Shown one piece after another: positions 1-7,349 of a stretch of 64,000 nt of DNA. The DNA lies in the NCBI RefSeq assembly GCF_014648355.1, contig NZ_BMQY01000002.1, positions 310,001 through 374,000 of the forward strand. Direction: 5' to 3'. The number at the start of each line of letters is the position of its first letter. Position 1 is the stretch's first letter. The notes below the pieces were generated by a model, which worked only from the letters and a program-made list of their open reading frames with translations, was not told the origin of the DNA and made no database searches. A program made the position numbers and the translations under genes. The DNA is from Couchioplanes azureus (lineage in GTDB: Bacteria; Actinomycetota; Actinomycetes; Mycobacteriales; Micromonosporaceae).

Positions 1-411
1 GCGGACCATCGAGCGGACCAGGTCCGGGCCGGTGGTGGTGAGGCCGCCGACCAGGGCCAGCAGCACCACGGCGACCAGCCGCAGCCCCGTGGCCAGCCCG
101 TTCTCCAGCGCCTCGGGCCACAGCTCGAACGGGCCGAACCGGGCGGGCGGCCGGGTGCCGGAGAACCGGGCCGGGTCGGTCCAGAGGCCGAACGAGCAGG
201 TCATGACCGCCAGCGCGGCCGGCACGCCGAGCAGGATCCGGGCCAGCGTACGGCCGGACGCCCGCGCGCCGGCCAGGATCAGCACCAGCGCCACGGCGCA
301 CACCAGCGCCGGGGTCGCCAGGTCGCGGGTGCCGATCACCAAGACCATGAGCGGCAGGGTCCCGAACAATATGGACAGCGGGTTGTACGTCCGCAGGTCG
401 AGCACGCTCAC
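1..411 (-). CDS. ECF transporter transmembrane (T) component, partial
   Basis: The frame is open from a GTG at 411 to the window edge, so only the first 137 residues are present and the C-terminus is missing. The visible part is mostly hydrophobic helices separated by short Arg-rich turns, as expected for the CbiQ/EcfT family. These proteins couple a substrate-binding S protein to the two ATPases of an energy-coupling-factor vitamin or metal importer in the membrane. The GTG overlaps the stop of the upstream ATPase gene (GTGA), so the two are translationally coupled. The EcfT call rests mainly on that coupling plus the helices; the Ala-Arg-Gly coupling motifs normally lie in the part outside the window. 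No S component is visible. Confidence 0.75.
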   Translation of the reverse strand, partial: MSVLDLRTYNPLSILFGTLPLMVLVIGTRDLATPALVCAVALVLILAGARASGRTLARILLGVPAALAVMTCSFGLWTDPARFSGTRPPARFGPFELWPEALENGLATGLRLVAVVLLALVGGLTTTGPDLVRSMVR

Positions 412-2141
412 GCCGCACCCGCCGCGGCCGGAGCCGGAAGGTCGGCGAGGCGGGTCACGGCGCGCCATCGGTCGTGCCGGACCAGCGCGCGGGTGGCCCG
501 GGCGACCGGTGGCGGGCGCAGCCCCGGCAGGTCGCGCGCGAACACCTCGGCCGGCGGGCCGTCGGCGGCGATCCGGCCGCCGGCGAGCGCGACGACCCGG
601 GTCGCGTGCTCGGCCACGAGCTGCATGTCGTGGCTCACGACGATGACCGTGGTGCCCTCGGCGTGCAGGCCGGTGAGCAGGTCGAGCAGCTCGGCGGCGC
701 GCTCGCGGTCCTGGCCGAACGTCGGCTCGTCGAGGACCAGGACCTCGGGGCGGACGATGACGGCGGTGCCGACCGACAGCCGCCGCTTCTGCCCGCCGGA
801 CAGCAGGAAGGGGTGCAGCGCTCGCCACTCGCCGAGGCCGAACCGGGCGAGCACCTCCTCGACCCGGGCGGCCACCTCGTCCTCCGGCACGCCGCGCAGC
901 CGCAGCCCGAGGGCCAGCTCGTCGTCGACGCGCCCGGTCACGAACTGGTGCTCGGGGTTCTGGAAGACGAAGCCGATCCGGCCGGCCAGCTCGCGGGCGC
1001 CGGCGCGCGCCGGGTCGAGCCCCGCGACCGTGACCGCGCCGCGCGGTGGCCGTACCACCCCGGCCACGGCCTGCACGAGGGTCGTCTTCCCGGCGCCGTT
1101 CGCGCCCACCACGGCGATCAGCTCGCCCCGGGCGACGCGCAGGCTGACGTCGTGCAGCACCGGCCGCCCGCCGCGCGCGACGGTGAGCCGGTCCACGACG
1201 AGCACCGGTTCGCCCGGCGGGGTGCCGGGCGCCCGGATCGCGGGCGCGGGCAGCTCGGGCCGGGCGTCCAGCGCCGCCGCCAGCTCGGCCGGGGTCAGCG
1301 GCAGCGGCTCCAGGGGTATGCCGGCCGCGCGCAGGCGCAGGGCCGCGAGGGCGCTGACGGGCAGCCAGACGCCGAGGTCGAGGAGCAGGTCGCAGTGCCG
1401 GCCGAGCGTCTCCCGCGCCGGACCGTCGAGGACCACCCGTCCCGCGCGGTCCAGCACGACCACCCGGTCGACGAGGTCGATCGCCGTGTCCAGGCTGTGC
1501 TCGACGAGCAGGACGCCCCGGTCACCGGCGGCGACGATCTCGCGCAGCACGGCGTAGACCTCCTCGACGCCGGCCGGGTCGAGGTTCGCCGTCGGCTCGT
1601 CGAGGACCAGCAGCGGGGCGCCCATCGCCAGCGCGCAGGCGATCGCGAGCCGCTGCCTCCCGCCGCCGGAGAGCCGGTCGGGGTCCTCGTCGCGGCGCTC
1701 CCACAGGCCGACCCGGCGCAGCGCCTCCTCGGCGCGGGCCAGCACCTCGCCGGCCGGCAGCCGCAGGTTCTCCGGTCCGAAGCAGACCTCGTCGAGGACG
1801 GTCGCGGTGACGATCTGGGCGTCCGGGTCCTGGAACACCATGGCCACGTCGCGGGCCAGGTCGCTCACCCGGTGCGCGCGGGTGTCCCGGCCGCCGACCT
1901 CGACGGCGCCGGTGAGCTCGGCGCCGACGACGTGCGGGATGAGGCCGTTGGTGGTCAGGGCGAGCGTCGACTTCCCGCAGCCGGACGGGCCGAGCAGCAG
2001 GACGGCCTCGCCGGGCCGGACCGCGAGGGTCACCCCGCACGGCACCGCCCGGCCCGCGGTCGCCGGCTCGCCGGCGTCGCGGTGCACGACACCGACCTCG
2101 CGCAGGGCGAGCAGCGGCGGCGGATCATCGACGGCGGGCAC
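408..2141 (-). CDS. Fused double-ATPase of an ECF-type ABC importer
   Basis: The 577-residue protein contains two complete ABC ATPase domains in tandem. The N-terminal domain shows Walker A GPSGCGKST, signature LSGGGRQ and Walker B LLVLDEPT. The C-terminal domain shows Walker A GANGAGKTT, signature LSGGQKR and Walker B VLVLDEPT. Fused A-A' proteins power ECF importers for vitamins, precursors or metal ions and sit on the cytoplasmic face bound to the T component, which is encoded next and overlaps by GTGA. The frame stays open far upstream, but the start is placed at the GTG at 2141. A TATCCT -10 box ends 6 nt before it and there is no Shine-Dalgarno, so the mRNA is probably leaderless. The substrate cannot be read from the ATPase. 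Confidence 0.88.
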   Translation of the reverse strand: MPAVDDPPPLLALREVGVVHRDAGEPATAGRAVPCGVTLAVRPGEAVLLLGPSGCGKSTLALTTNGLIPHVVGAELTGAVEVGGRDTRAHRVSDLARDVAMVFQDPDAQIVTATVLDEVCFGPENLRLPAGEVLARAEEALRRVGLWERRDEDPDRLSGGGRQRLAIACALAMGAPLLVLDEPTANLDPAGVEEVYAVLREIVAAGDRGVLLVEHSLDTAIDLVDRVVVLDRAGRVVLDGPARETLGRHCDLLLDLGVWLPVSALAALRLRAAGIPLEPLPLTPAELAAALDARPELPAPAIRAPGTPPGEPVLVVDRLTVARGGRPVLHDVSLRVARGELIAVVGANGAGKTTLVQAVAGVVRPPRGAVTVAGLDPARAGARELAGRIGFVFQNPEHQFVTGRVDDELALGLRLRGVPEDEVAARVEEVLARFGLGEWRALHPFLLSGGQKRRLSVGTAVIVRPEVLVLDEPTFGQDRERAAELLDLLTGLHAEGTTVIVVSHDMQLVAEHATRVVALAGGRIAADGPPAEVFARDLPGLRPPPVARATRALVRHDRWRAVTRLADLPAPAAAGAA

Positions 2142-2147
2142 GCGGTG

Positions 2148-2153
2148 AGGATA
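2148..2153 (-). promoter_or_regulatory. -10 box of a leaderless promoter for the ECF ATPase gene
   Basis: TATCCT on the minus strand (TANNNT form) is followed by six bases and then the GTG start at 2141. Transcription would therefore begin at or next to the start codon. No ribosome-binding site precedes the GTG. Confidence 0.5.
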
Positions 2154-2237
2154 GGCGACCCTAAGTTCCCGGCTTCGGGCGCCCTCGGACCCGCTAAAGC
2201 GCTGGCACGCCGTGGCGGAGCCGGGTACAAGATCTCC

Positions 2238-3137
2238 ATGACCCACGCACAGAGCGAGCGAGCCACCCGGGTCGCTCTCGTCACGGCCGAGATCTTCCCC
2301 GACCTCTACGAGGACGACCACCCGCTGCGCGACGCGCTGCGCGAGCGGGGGGTGGCCGTGGACGCGGTCCGCTGGGACGACCCGGCCGCCGACTGGGACG
2401 GCTACGACCTGGTCGTCCTGCGCTCGCCGTGGGACTACGCGCCGCGGCGCGACGCCTTCGTCGCCTGGGCGCGCACGGTGCCCAGGCTGGTCAACCCGGC
2501 CGACGTCGTGGAGTGGAACACCGACAAGCACTACCTCGGCGACCTCGCGGCCGCCGGTCTGCCGATCACCCCGACGACCTTCGTCGAGCCGGGCGAGGCC
2601 TGGACGCCGCCGGAGGCGGGCGAATGGGTGATCAAGCCGACGATCAGCGCGGGTAGCCGGGACACCGGCCGGTATCTGCTGCCCGAGGATCTCACCACCG
2701 CCCGCGCGCACGTGCAACGCCTCGGCGCCGAGGGCCGCACGGCGATGGTCCAGCCGTACCTCGCCGCCGTCGACACCGCGGGCGAGACGGCGATCCTGTG
2801 CCTGCCGGACGCCACCGGGGCCCTCGCCTTCAGCCACGCGGTCCGCAAGGGTCCGCTGCTGAACGGCCGGGGCGAGCGCTCGGGCGAGTACCGCGAGGAC
2901 ATCACCGCCCGTACCCCCTCGGCACAGGAGCGGGATCTCGCCGGGCGGGTGCTGCGGCTGGTTCCCGGAGGCGCCGACCGCCTGCTCTACGCCCGGGTCG
3001 ACCTGGTGCCGGGCCCGGACGGCGCTCCGCTGCTGCTCGAGCTGGAGCTCACCGAGCCGTCGCTGTTCCTGCGCAGCGCGGACGGCGCGGCCGCGCGCCT
3101 GGCCGATGCCGTCCTCCGCCGGATCGGCGTTTCCTGA
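2238..3137 (+). CDS. ATP-grasp domain protein (RimK/cycloserine-ligase-like)
   Basis: The 299-residue protein resembles the stand-alone ATP-grasp family that includes O-ureido-D-serine cyclo-ligase. Its N-terminal half has the pattern of family members (VALVTAEIFPD, then DLVVLRSPWDY near residue 60). The central part has the ATP-binding stretch EWVIKPTISAGSRDTG, and the C-terminal LLLELELTEPSLFL supplies the acidic metal ligands. Such enzymes form amide-type bonds through an acyl phosphate in the cytoplasm; the substrate here is unknown. It is divergent from the ECF importer with a 96-nt gap. The ATG has no Shine-Dalgarno; TACAAG lies 6 nt upstream, so it may be leaderless. It is not part of a recognisable cycloserine cluster, so I do not assign that reaction. 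Confidence 0.8.
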   Translation: MTHAQSERATRVALVTAEIFPDLYEDDHPLRDALRERGVAVDAVRWDDPAADWDGYDLVVLRSPWDYAPRRDAFVAWARTVPRLVNPADVVEWNTDKHYLGDLAAAGLPITPTTFVEPGEAWTPPEAGEWVIKPTISAGSRDTGRYLLPEDLTTARAHVQRLGAEGRTAMVQPYLAAVDTAGETAILCLPDATGALAFSHAVRKGPLLNGRGERSGEYREDITARTPSAQERDLAGRVLRLVPGGADRLLYARVDLVPGPDGAPLLLELELTEPSLFLRSADGAAARLADAVLRRIGVS

Positions 3138-3242
3138 CGGTTCCCTTCCGGTTGCCGCCCGCCTCGGCGAAGACGAGACTTCGGGTATCGCACAGCTTCG
3201 GCGAGGAGACCCGGTGGCGGAGGGTCCCGGAAGGAGAAGCCC

Positions 3243-3593
3243 GTGACAGCCACTCAGCCATGGGTCGGGCGACTCGCGGAACCACCACCCGCCAGCGTCA
3301 CCGTCATCGGGACGACCGGCGCGCTGATCCTCGCGGTGGCGGGTGAGCTCGACGCGTCGAACCGGGTCGAGGTCCACGACGCGCTGCACGACGCCATCGC
3401 CGCGCACGCCCCGCGGCACGTCGTCATCGACCTCGCCGGCCTGGGCTTCTGCGACCTCGCCGGCATGCGCGTGCTCGCCGGTATCCTCCGCCAGCTCACG
3501 GCGGACGGCGTCCCCTGCCACATGCGCAGCCCGCAACCCCACGTCGCCCGGCTCCTGCGGCTCATCCCGACCGGCGCGGTGGTCGTGCGCTAA
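3243..3593 (+). CDS. STAS-domain protein (anti-sigma factor antagonist-like)
   Basis: This is a 116-residue single-domain protein. Residues about 20-110 follow the STAS pattern of SpoIIAA/RsbV: a beta-strand (LILAVAGELD), helix, strand (HVVIDLAGLGF), then the conserved loop and helix. Family members bind anti-sigma kinases and are switched by phosphorylation of a serine in the loop D-S-(S/T)-G. Here the loop reads CDLAGM, so the phosphorylatable serine is Leu and the next position is Ala. It may be an unregulated antagonist or may serve another partner-binding role. The GTG start is preceded by GGAAGGAG. No anti-sigma factor is adjacent; a CheY-like protein follows after 194 nt. Confidence 0.85.
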   Translation: MTATQPWVGRLAEPPPASVTVIGTTGALILAVAGELDASNRVEVHDALHDAIAAHAPRHVVIDLAGLGFCDLAGMRVLAGILRQLTADGVPCHMRSPQPHVARLLRLIPTGAVVVR

Positions 3594-3787
3594 CGGACGC
3601 CGGCACGCGAACGCCACCGCCCCGGCCGGCTCGCGCCGCGCCGCCCGCACCGCGCACCGCCGGCCGGGCGCACCGGCTCACTCCGCGATTGCACCCCGGC
3701 GAATCGCTCGCCGCCCCGGGCTCGCCGCCGATACGACAACCACTGCGGCGAGGGGCGCCGCACCGGCCACGCCAACGAGGTGACAAG

Positions 3788-4186
3788 GTGCTGGTTCTCG
3801 TCGTCGACGACTCGTGCGCCATGCGGAGGGTCATCCGGCGCATCCTGACGCCGGCCGGGTGCGAGGTCGTCGAGGCGCCCGACGGCAGCGCCGCCCTGCG
3901 GATGCTGGCCGCCATGCCGCAACCGCCGGACGTGATCCTGTCGGACTGGGACATGCCGCACCTCAACGGCGTGGACCTGCTCACCGCCGTACGCGCCCAC
4001 CCGCAGTGGCGCGACATCGCCCTGATGATGGTCACCGGCGAATGCGCGCAGAGCCAGATCGCGCATGCCATGGCGGCCGGCGCCGACGCCTACCTCACCA
4101 AGCCGTTCACCCCCGCCGCCGTCCTCGAGAAACTGCGGCTGCTGGGCCTGCCGGACGCCCCGGCCGGCCGCGGCTGCGCGAACTAG
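3788..4186 (+). CDS. Single-domain response regulator (CheY-like receiver)
   Basis: This 132-residue protein is only a receiver domain. All the phosphorylation residues are visible: the acidic pair Asp7-Asp8, the acceptor Asp53 in LSDWDMP, Thr83 and Lys105 in YLTKPF. It has no output domain, so it acts by protein contact, for example on the flagellar switch or as a phosphate relay. No histidine kinase is adjacent. A chemoreceptor lies about 54 kb away in this window, but a link is only inferred. The GTG at 3788 was chosen because the receiver fold begins there and GAGGTG precedes it. An in-frame ATG at 3689 would add an Arg/Pro-rich, non-conserved leader. Confidence 0.87.
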   Translation: MLVLVVDDSCAMRRVIRRILTPAGCEVVEAPDGSAALRMLAAMPQPPDVILSDWDMPHLNGVDLLTAVRAHPQWRDIALMMVTGECAQSQIAHAMAAGADAYLTKPFTPAAVLEKLRLLGLPDAPAGRGCAN

Positions 4187-4319
4187 GCGGCGTCTTCGCC
4201 GATCATGGTCGGGTCCAGGGCTCGATGGGAAGCTCGCGCCACGGCGACCCGGTGCGCCACCGGCCACCGCGCTGGCGCCACGTCCGGTCGACGAGCCACC
4301 CTGATCCGAGCGAGACTCC

Positions 4320-5426
4320 CTAATCGATGGGTAGCCCGGCGTTTCTCATGAGTTCCTTGGCGTACCCGGTCAGGACGAGCCCGAGCGTGCTGCCGGTGGC
4401 CCCGGTGATGATCTCCACCGTGCGACTCATCATCGTCTTGACGATGTTCGAGTCCTGCTCGCGGCGGGCAAGTTCGCCCTCGATGACGTCGGTGTTGCTG
4501 CGGACCGCGGCGGCGTGTTCCTCAGGCAGGCCGAGAGCCGGGAGCGCCTCGACGATGGCGCGCACGAGGACACTGATCTCGTCGTCGGCACGGCCTGATG
4601 TCGTGGTGAACCCCTGGGATACGTGCTTGTTGTGCAGGGCGATGTTGCCGGACACGGGAGCATTGAAGGTGGTGGTGATGTTCGGGCGGTGGTCGTTCTC
4701 CCGGCTCAGGTGGTCAGCCACGTCTCCTCCATGTGCAACGCATTCTTGGCCTTGGAAGGTGATTTGCGCGGTCACTGGACCACGGATCTCGGCAGCGCCA
4801 CCGTCTCCGCGGATCAGCCCTTCGTCTTGCAGGTACTGCGCAGCGAGCCGGAACAGGCCCTCAGGCAGTTGCTCGCCCTCGAAGGTGGCGTGCTCACTCG
4901 TCAGCACTCCGTCGACGTGGTTCCACCGTTGGCCATCTGGGTCTTGCTCGCTCAACCAGCGCAGCAGACCGTTCGTGGCGGCGTTCTTCTGCCGCCACCG
5001 TCGCCGAACCTCGATGTCGGCCCGCTGCGCCTCCACCTTCGTCCTGCCCAGAGCGGTGAGAGTGATCCGCGGAACCTTGTCGATGCTGTAGGTGATCAGG
5101 CCCGCGTCGCGCAGTTCCGCAAGGCGGTACTGCCATATGGACCCGGCTTCTGGTGATCTCCCGGCTTTCCAGGTCCAGGGGTCGGCCGGATCCCGAGAGG
5201 ACCGAGCGATGCGATGAACAGGACGAACGGGAGGTAGGCGCCGAGCCTCATACTGGCGGGTCAGTTGCCTCGGGTCCGGCGGCAGGTAAGAACGCGGAAC
5301 GCGCGAACTGGCGACCTGGCTTCTCTGGAACTGGTGCACCGTGGTTCCCGGGTTGTCATAACACCAGTTCAGGAACTGCTCGCGCTCGCTTGCTGCGGGT
5401 TCGTGGGCTGGTGATCGACCTGGCAT
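4320..5426 (-). CDS. Accessory protein: winged-helix-like N-terminus, Gly/Asn-rich linker, hydrophobic C-terminus
   Basis: I do not recognise this 368-residue protein as a named family. The N-terminal half looks like a winged helix (WQYRLAELRDAGLITYSIDK, then RITLTALGRTKVEAQR). The middle has a second helical module, followed by a short strand-rich linker (TFNAPVSGNIALHNKHVSQ). Linkers of that kind often join sensor and effector modules in actinobacterial conflict proteins. The last about 70 residues are an acidic helix and then a Gly-rich hydrophobic stretch (TGATGSTLGLVLTGYAKEL) that could enter a membrane. Codon use is visibly less G+C-rich than in neighbours, suggesting transfer. The ATG at 5426 was chosen because upstream sequence becomes Arg/Pro-rich; an ATG pair at 5555-5558 is the alternative. 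Function is unknown. Confidence 0.65.
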   Translation of the reverse strand: MPGRSPAHEPAASEREQFLNWCYDNPGTTVHQFQRSQVASSRVPRSYLPPDPRQLTRQYEARRLPPVRPVHRIARSSRDPADPWTWKAGRSPEAGSIWQYRLAELRDAGLITYSIDKVPRITLTALGRTKVEAQRADIEVRRRWRQKNAATNGLLRWLSEQDPDGQRWNHVDGVLTSEHATFEGEQLPEGLFRLAAQYLQDEGLIRGDGGAAEIRGPVTAQITFQGQECVAHGGDVADHLSRENDHRPNITTTFNAPVSGNIALHNKHVSQGFTTTSGRADDEISVLVRAIVEALPALGLPEEHAAAVRSNTDVIEGELARREQDSNIVKTMMSRTVEIITGATGSTLGLVLTGYAKELMRNAGLPID

Positions 5427-5579
5427 CAGGCGGCTCGGTCCTGGAGACGGCCGCCTCGGCGGCCGCGGGCGCGGCGAGCGGCGATGGCTTCCAGACCCGC
5501 AGTGTTCACCCTGACAAGAGTCACAGAGGATAGTCGCCGCCGCTACCCTCCGCATCATCGAGGCACGCCATCCGGGTCG

Positions 5580-5609
5580 CGGCTCCTCGTTCTGACGAGC
5601 GAGGAGCCG
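5580..5609 (-). terminator. Hairpin downstream of the LLM oxidoreductase gene
   Basis: CGGCTCCTCG at 5580-5589 is the exact reverse complement of CGAGGAGCCG at 5600-5609, giving a 10-bp stem with a 10-nt loop. It lies 53 nt past the stop of the oxidoreductase gene. There is no T-run, as is common in high-G+C actinobacteria. Confidence 0.6.
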
Positions 5610-5662
5610 TCCCGCGGTGGAATGGGCCCGCCGACAACGCGGGCCGCACACCTCGACGTCTG

Positions 5663-6604
5663 CTAGGCGGCGACCAGGGGCCGGAGGGCGGCGCCCAGGC
5701 CCGCGACGGCACCCGGCCGGTGGCCGTTGCGGATCAGGTTGATGGTGATGCCGTCGATCCCGGCGCCGAGGACCTTCTCCTGCACCTGCGCGGCGACCTG
5801 GTCGGCCGTGCCGAGGAAGACGCGGTTGCGGCGGTCCTCGGGCACCGCGTGGGCGAGCTCGGCGACCTCCTGCCCCGTCTCCCCCACCAGGCCCATGACC
5901 AGGTAGCTGGTGGCAAGCGTGGCGGGATCGCGGCCGATCTCCTCGCAGCGCCGGCGTAGGACGGCGACCTTGTGCGGCAGGTCGTCGATGTCGCAGATGA
6001 TGTTCATGTGGTCGGCGAAGCGCGCGGCCAGCCGGAACGTCTTCTGCTCACCGCTGCCGCCCAGCATGATCGGGATCGCCGGCCGCACCCGCGGGTTGTT
6101 CATGGCGCCGCGGGCCGTGTACCACTTGCCGTCGAAGGTCGCGGGCTCGCCCTTGAGCATCGGGGCGATGATGGTCAGGGCCTCCTCCAGCCGCTCGAAG
6201 CGCTGGGCGAACGACCCGAACTCGAAACCGTAGTCGTGGTGCTCGCGCTCGAACCAGCCGGCGCCGATCCCGAGCAGCGCCCGGCCCCGGGATACCACGT
6301 CCAGGGTGGTCACGGTTTTCGCCAGGAGGGCGGGATTGCGGTACGTGTTCCCGGTGACCAGCGCGGACAGCTGGACCGTCGAGGTGGCCGTAGCGAGCGC
6401 GCCGAGCGTCGTGTACGCCTCCAGCATCGCGTTCTCCGGCGCCCCGATGCCCGGCAGTTGGTAGAAGTGGTCCATCACCAGGACGGTGTCGAACCCCGCC
6501 GCCTCCGCCTCGCGGGCCTGCGCGACGACGGTGTCGAAGAGGTCCTCGTCCGCGACGCCGGGATAGGTGAAGTTCGGAATCTGGTACCCGAGCCGGATGC
6601 TCAC
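5663..6604 (-). CDS. LLM-class (luciferase-like) F420-dependent oxidoreductase
   Basis: The 313-residue protein is a complete luciferase-like TIM barrel. It begins with LGYQIPNFTYPG and carries the family segments DTVLVMDHFYQLPG (about 40-53), SALVTGNTYRNPALLAK and RALLGIGAGWFEREHHDYG. Actinobacterial proteins of this type usually use coenzyme F420 for hydride transfer in the cytoplasm; the substrate is unknown. The GTG start is preceded by GGAGG 8 nt upstream. The gene is divergent from a TetR regulator, which probably controls it through repeats in the 79-nt gap. A strong hairpin follows the gene. Confidence 0.87.
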   Translation of the reverse strand: MSIRLGYQIPNFTYPGVADEDLFDTVVAQAREAEAAGFDTVLVMDHFYQLPGIGAPENAMLEAYTTLGALATATSTVQLSALVTGNTYRNPALLAKTVTTLDVVSRGRALLGIGAGWFEREHHDYGFEFGSFAQRFERLEEALTIIAPMLKGEPATFDGKWYTARGAMNNPRVRPAIPIMLGGSGEQKTFRLAARFADHMNIICDIDDLPHKVAVLRRRCEEIGRDPATLATSYLVMGLVGETGQEVAELAHAVPEDRRNRVFLGTADQVAAQVQEKVLGAGIDGITINLIRNGHRPGAVAGLGAALRPLVAA

Positions 6605-6616
6605 AGTGCCTCCGCC

Positions 6617-6650
6617 AATGTAAGAGGGCTATCACCTGCTAATGTAAGAG
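6617..6650. promoter_or_regulatory. Direct repeats AATGTAAGAG in the LLM/TetR intergenic region
   Basis: AATGTAAGAG occurs at 6617-6626 and again, identical, at 6641-6650, a 24-bp period. On the minus strand the copies supply TTACAT elements that could be the -35 and -10 of the oxidoreductase promoter. The repeat is the obvious candidate operator for the adjacent TetR protein. Confidence 0.55.
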
Positions 6651-6683
6651 CCCATTCACTTATCGGCAAGCGGGGAGGGCGGC

Positions 6684-7283
6684 GTGTCGGCGGAACGGGG
6701 TTACCACCACGGCGACCTCCGCGCGGCGCTCATCCAGGCCAGCTTCGAGCTGCTCGCCGAGGGCGGCCTGCAGCGCTTCTCGGTCGCCGCGGTCGCGCGC
6801 CGGCTCGGAGTGAGCTCGGCGGCGCCGTACCGGCACTTCCCGGACCGGGCGCACCTGCTCGGCGCGGTCTCCGCGGCCGCCGCCCGCGACCTGCGTGCCG
6901 CCATCGCCGCGGCCGCCGCCGCGGCGGGAACCGACCCGGCCGAGCGCCTGGCCGCGGCCGCGGGCGCCTACGTGCGGTACGTCGCCGGCACGGGCGCCGG
7001 CGTCCAGGTCATCTACGCCGCCGAGCTGTACGACCTGCCCGACGAGGCCCGCCGCGAGCAGACCCGGGCGCTGATGACCACCCTGATCGATTTGGCCACG
7101 GCGACCGGCTCCCGCTCGTACCAGGAGGCCGTGCGGCTCGTCGAGGCGACGATCGCCGTGGCGCACGGCTACACGTCGCTGCTGGCGGACGGCTTCTTCG
7201 CCCGCAAGGCGCACTCCAGCGACGCCGTCGCCGACCGGGCCACCGCGGCGGCCCGCGCCCTGATCGCCCCGCCCCGGCGCTAG
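6684..7283 (+). CDS. TetR/AcrR family transcriptional regulator
   Basis: This 199-residue regulator has an N-terminal TetR helix-turn-helix: YHHGDLRAALIQASFELL, then LQRFSVAAVARRLGVSSAAPYRHF at about residues 29-52. The C-terminal helical ligand-binding domain resembles the TetR_C_33-type (WHG) domain. It is transcribed away from the LLM oxidoreductase and is its likely repressor through the AATGTAAGAG repeats between them. The GTG start has GGGGAGG upstream. It converges on the 2-oxoacid dehydrogenase operon, with a hairpin region between. Confidence 0.88.
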   Translation: MSAERGYHHGDLRAALIQASFELLAEGGLQRFSVAAVARRLGVSSAAPYRHFPDRAHLLGAVSAAAARDLRAAIAAAAAAAGTDPAERLAAAAGAYVRYVAGTGAGVQVIYAAELYDLPDEARREQTRALMTTLIDLATATGSRSYQEAVRLVEATIAVAHGYTSLLADGFFARKAHSSDAVADRATAAARALIAPPRR

Positions 7284-7293
7284 GTCAGGCCAT

Positions 7294-7336
7294 CCCGGCC
7301 GGAGGCCGGGCGAGGCCCCGCCGGAGGCCGGGCGGG
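7294..7336. terminator. Double hairpin between convergent tetR and dehydrogenase operon
   Basis: CCCGGCC/GGCCGGG (7294-7300 with 7304-7310, 3-nt loop) is followed by CCCGCC/GGCGGG (7317-7322 with 7331-7336). The two lie in the 66-nt gap between convergent genes, as expected for a bidirectional terminator. The unit GCCGGAGGCCGGGCG is itself partly duplicated here. Confidence 0.5.
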
Positions 7337-7349
7337 ATCCCGGGGTGGG

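Noticed and set aside
32..646. A 204-residue plus-strand frame at the left edge
   Set aside because: Ser/Thr/Arg-biased shadow of the EcfT and ATPase genes on the other strand.
2238..3137. ATP-grasp protein as the cycloserine ligase DcsG
   Set aside because: The family resemblance is real, but no other cycloserine genes are near, so the specific reaction is not supported.
2142..3650. N-terminal extension of the ECF ATPase frame up to 3650
   Set aside because: It would run antisense to the ATP-grasp and STAS genes; the ATPase fold begins just after the leaderless GTG at 2141.
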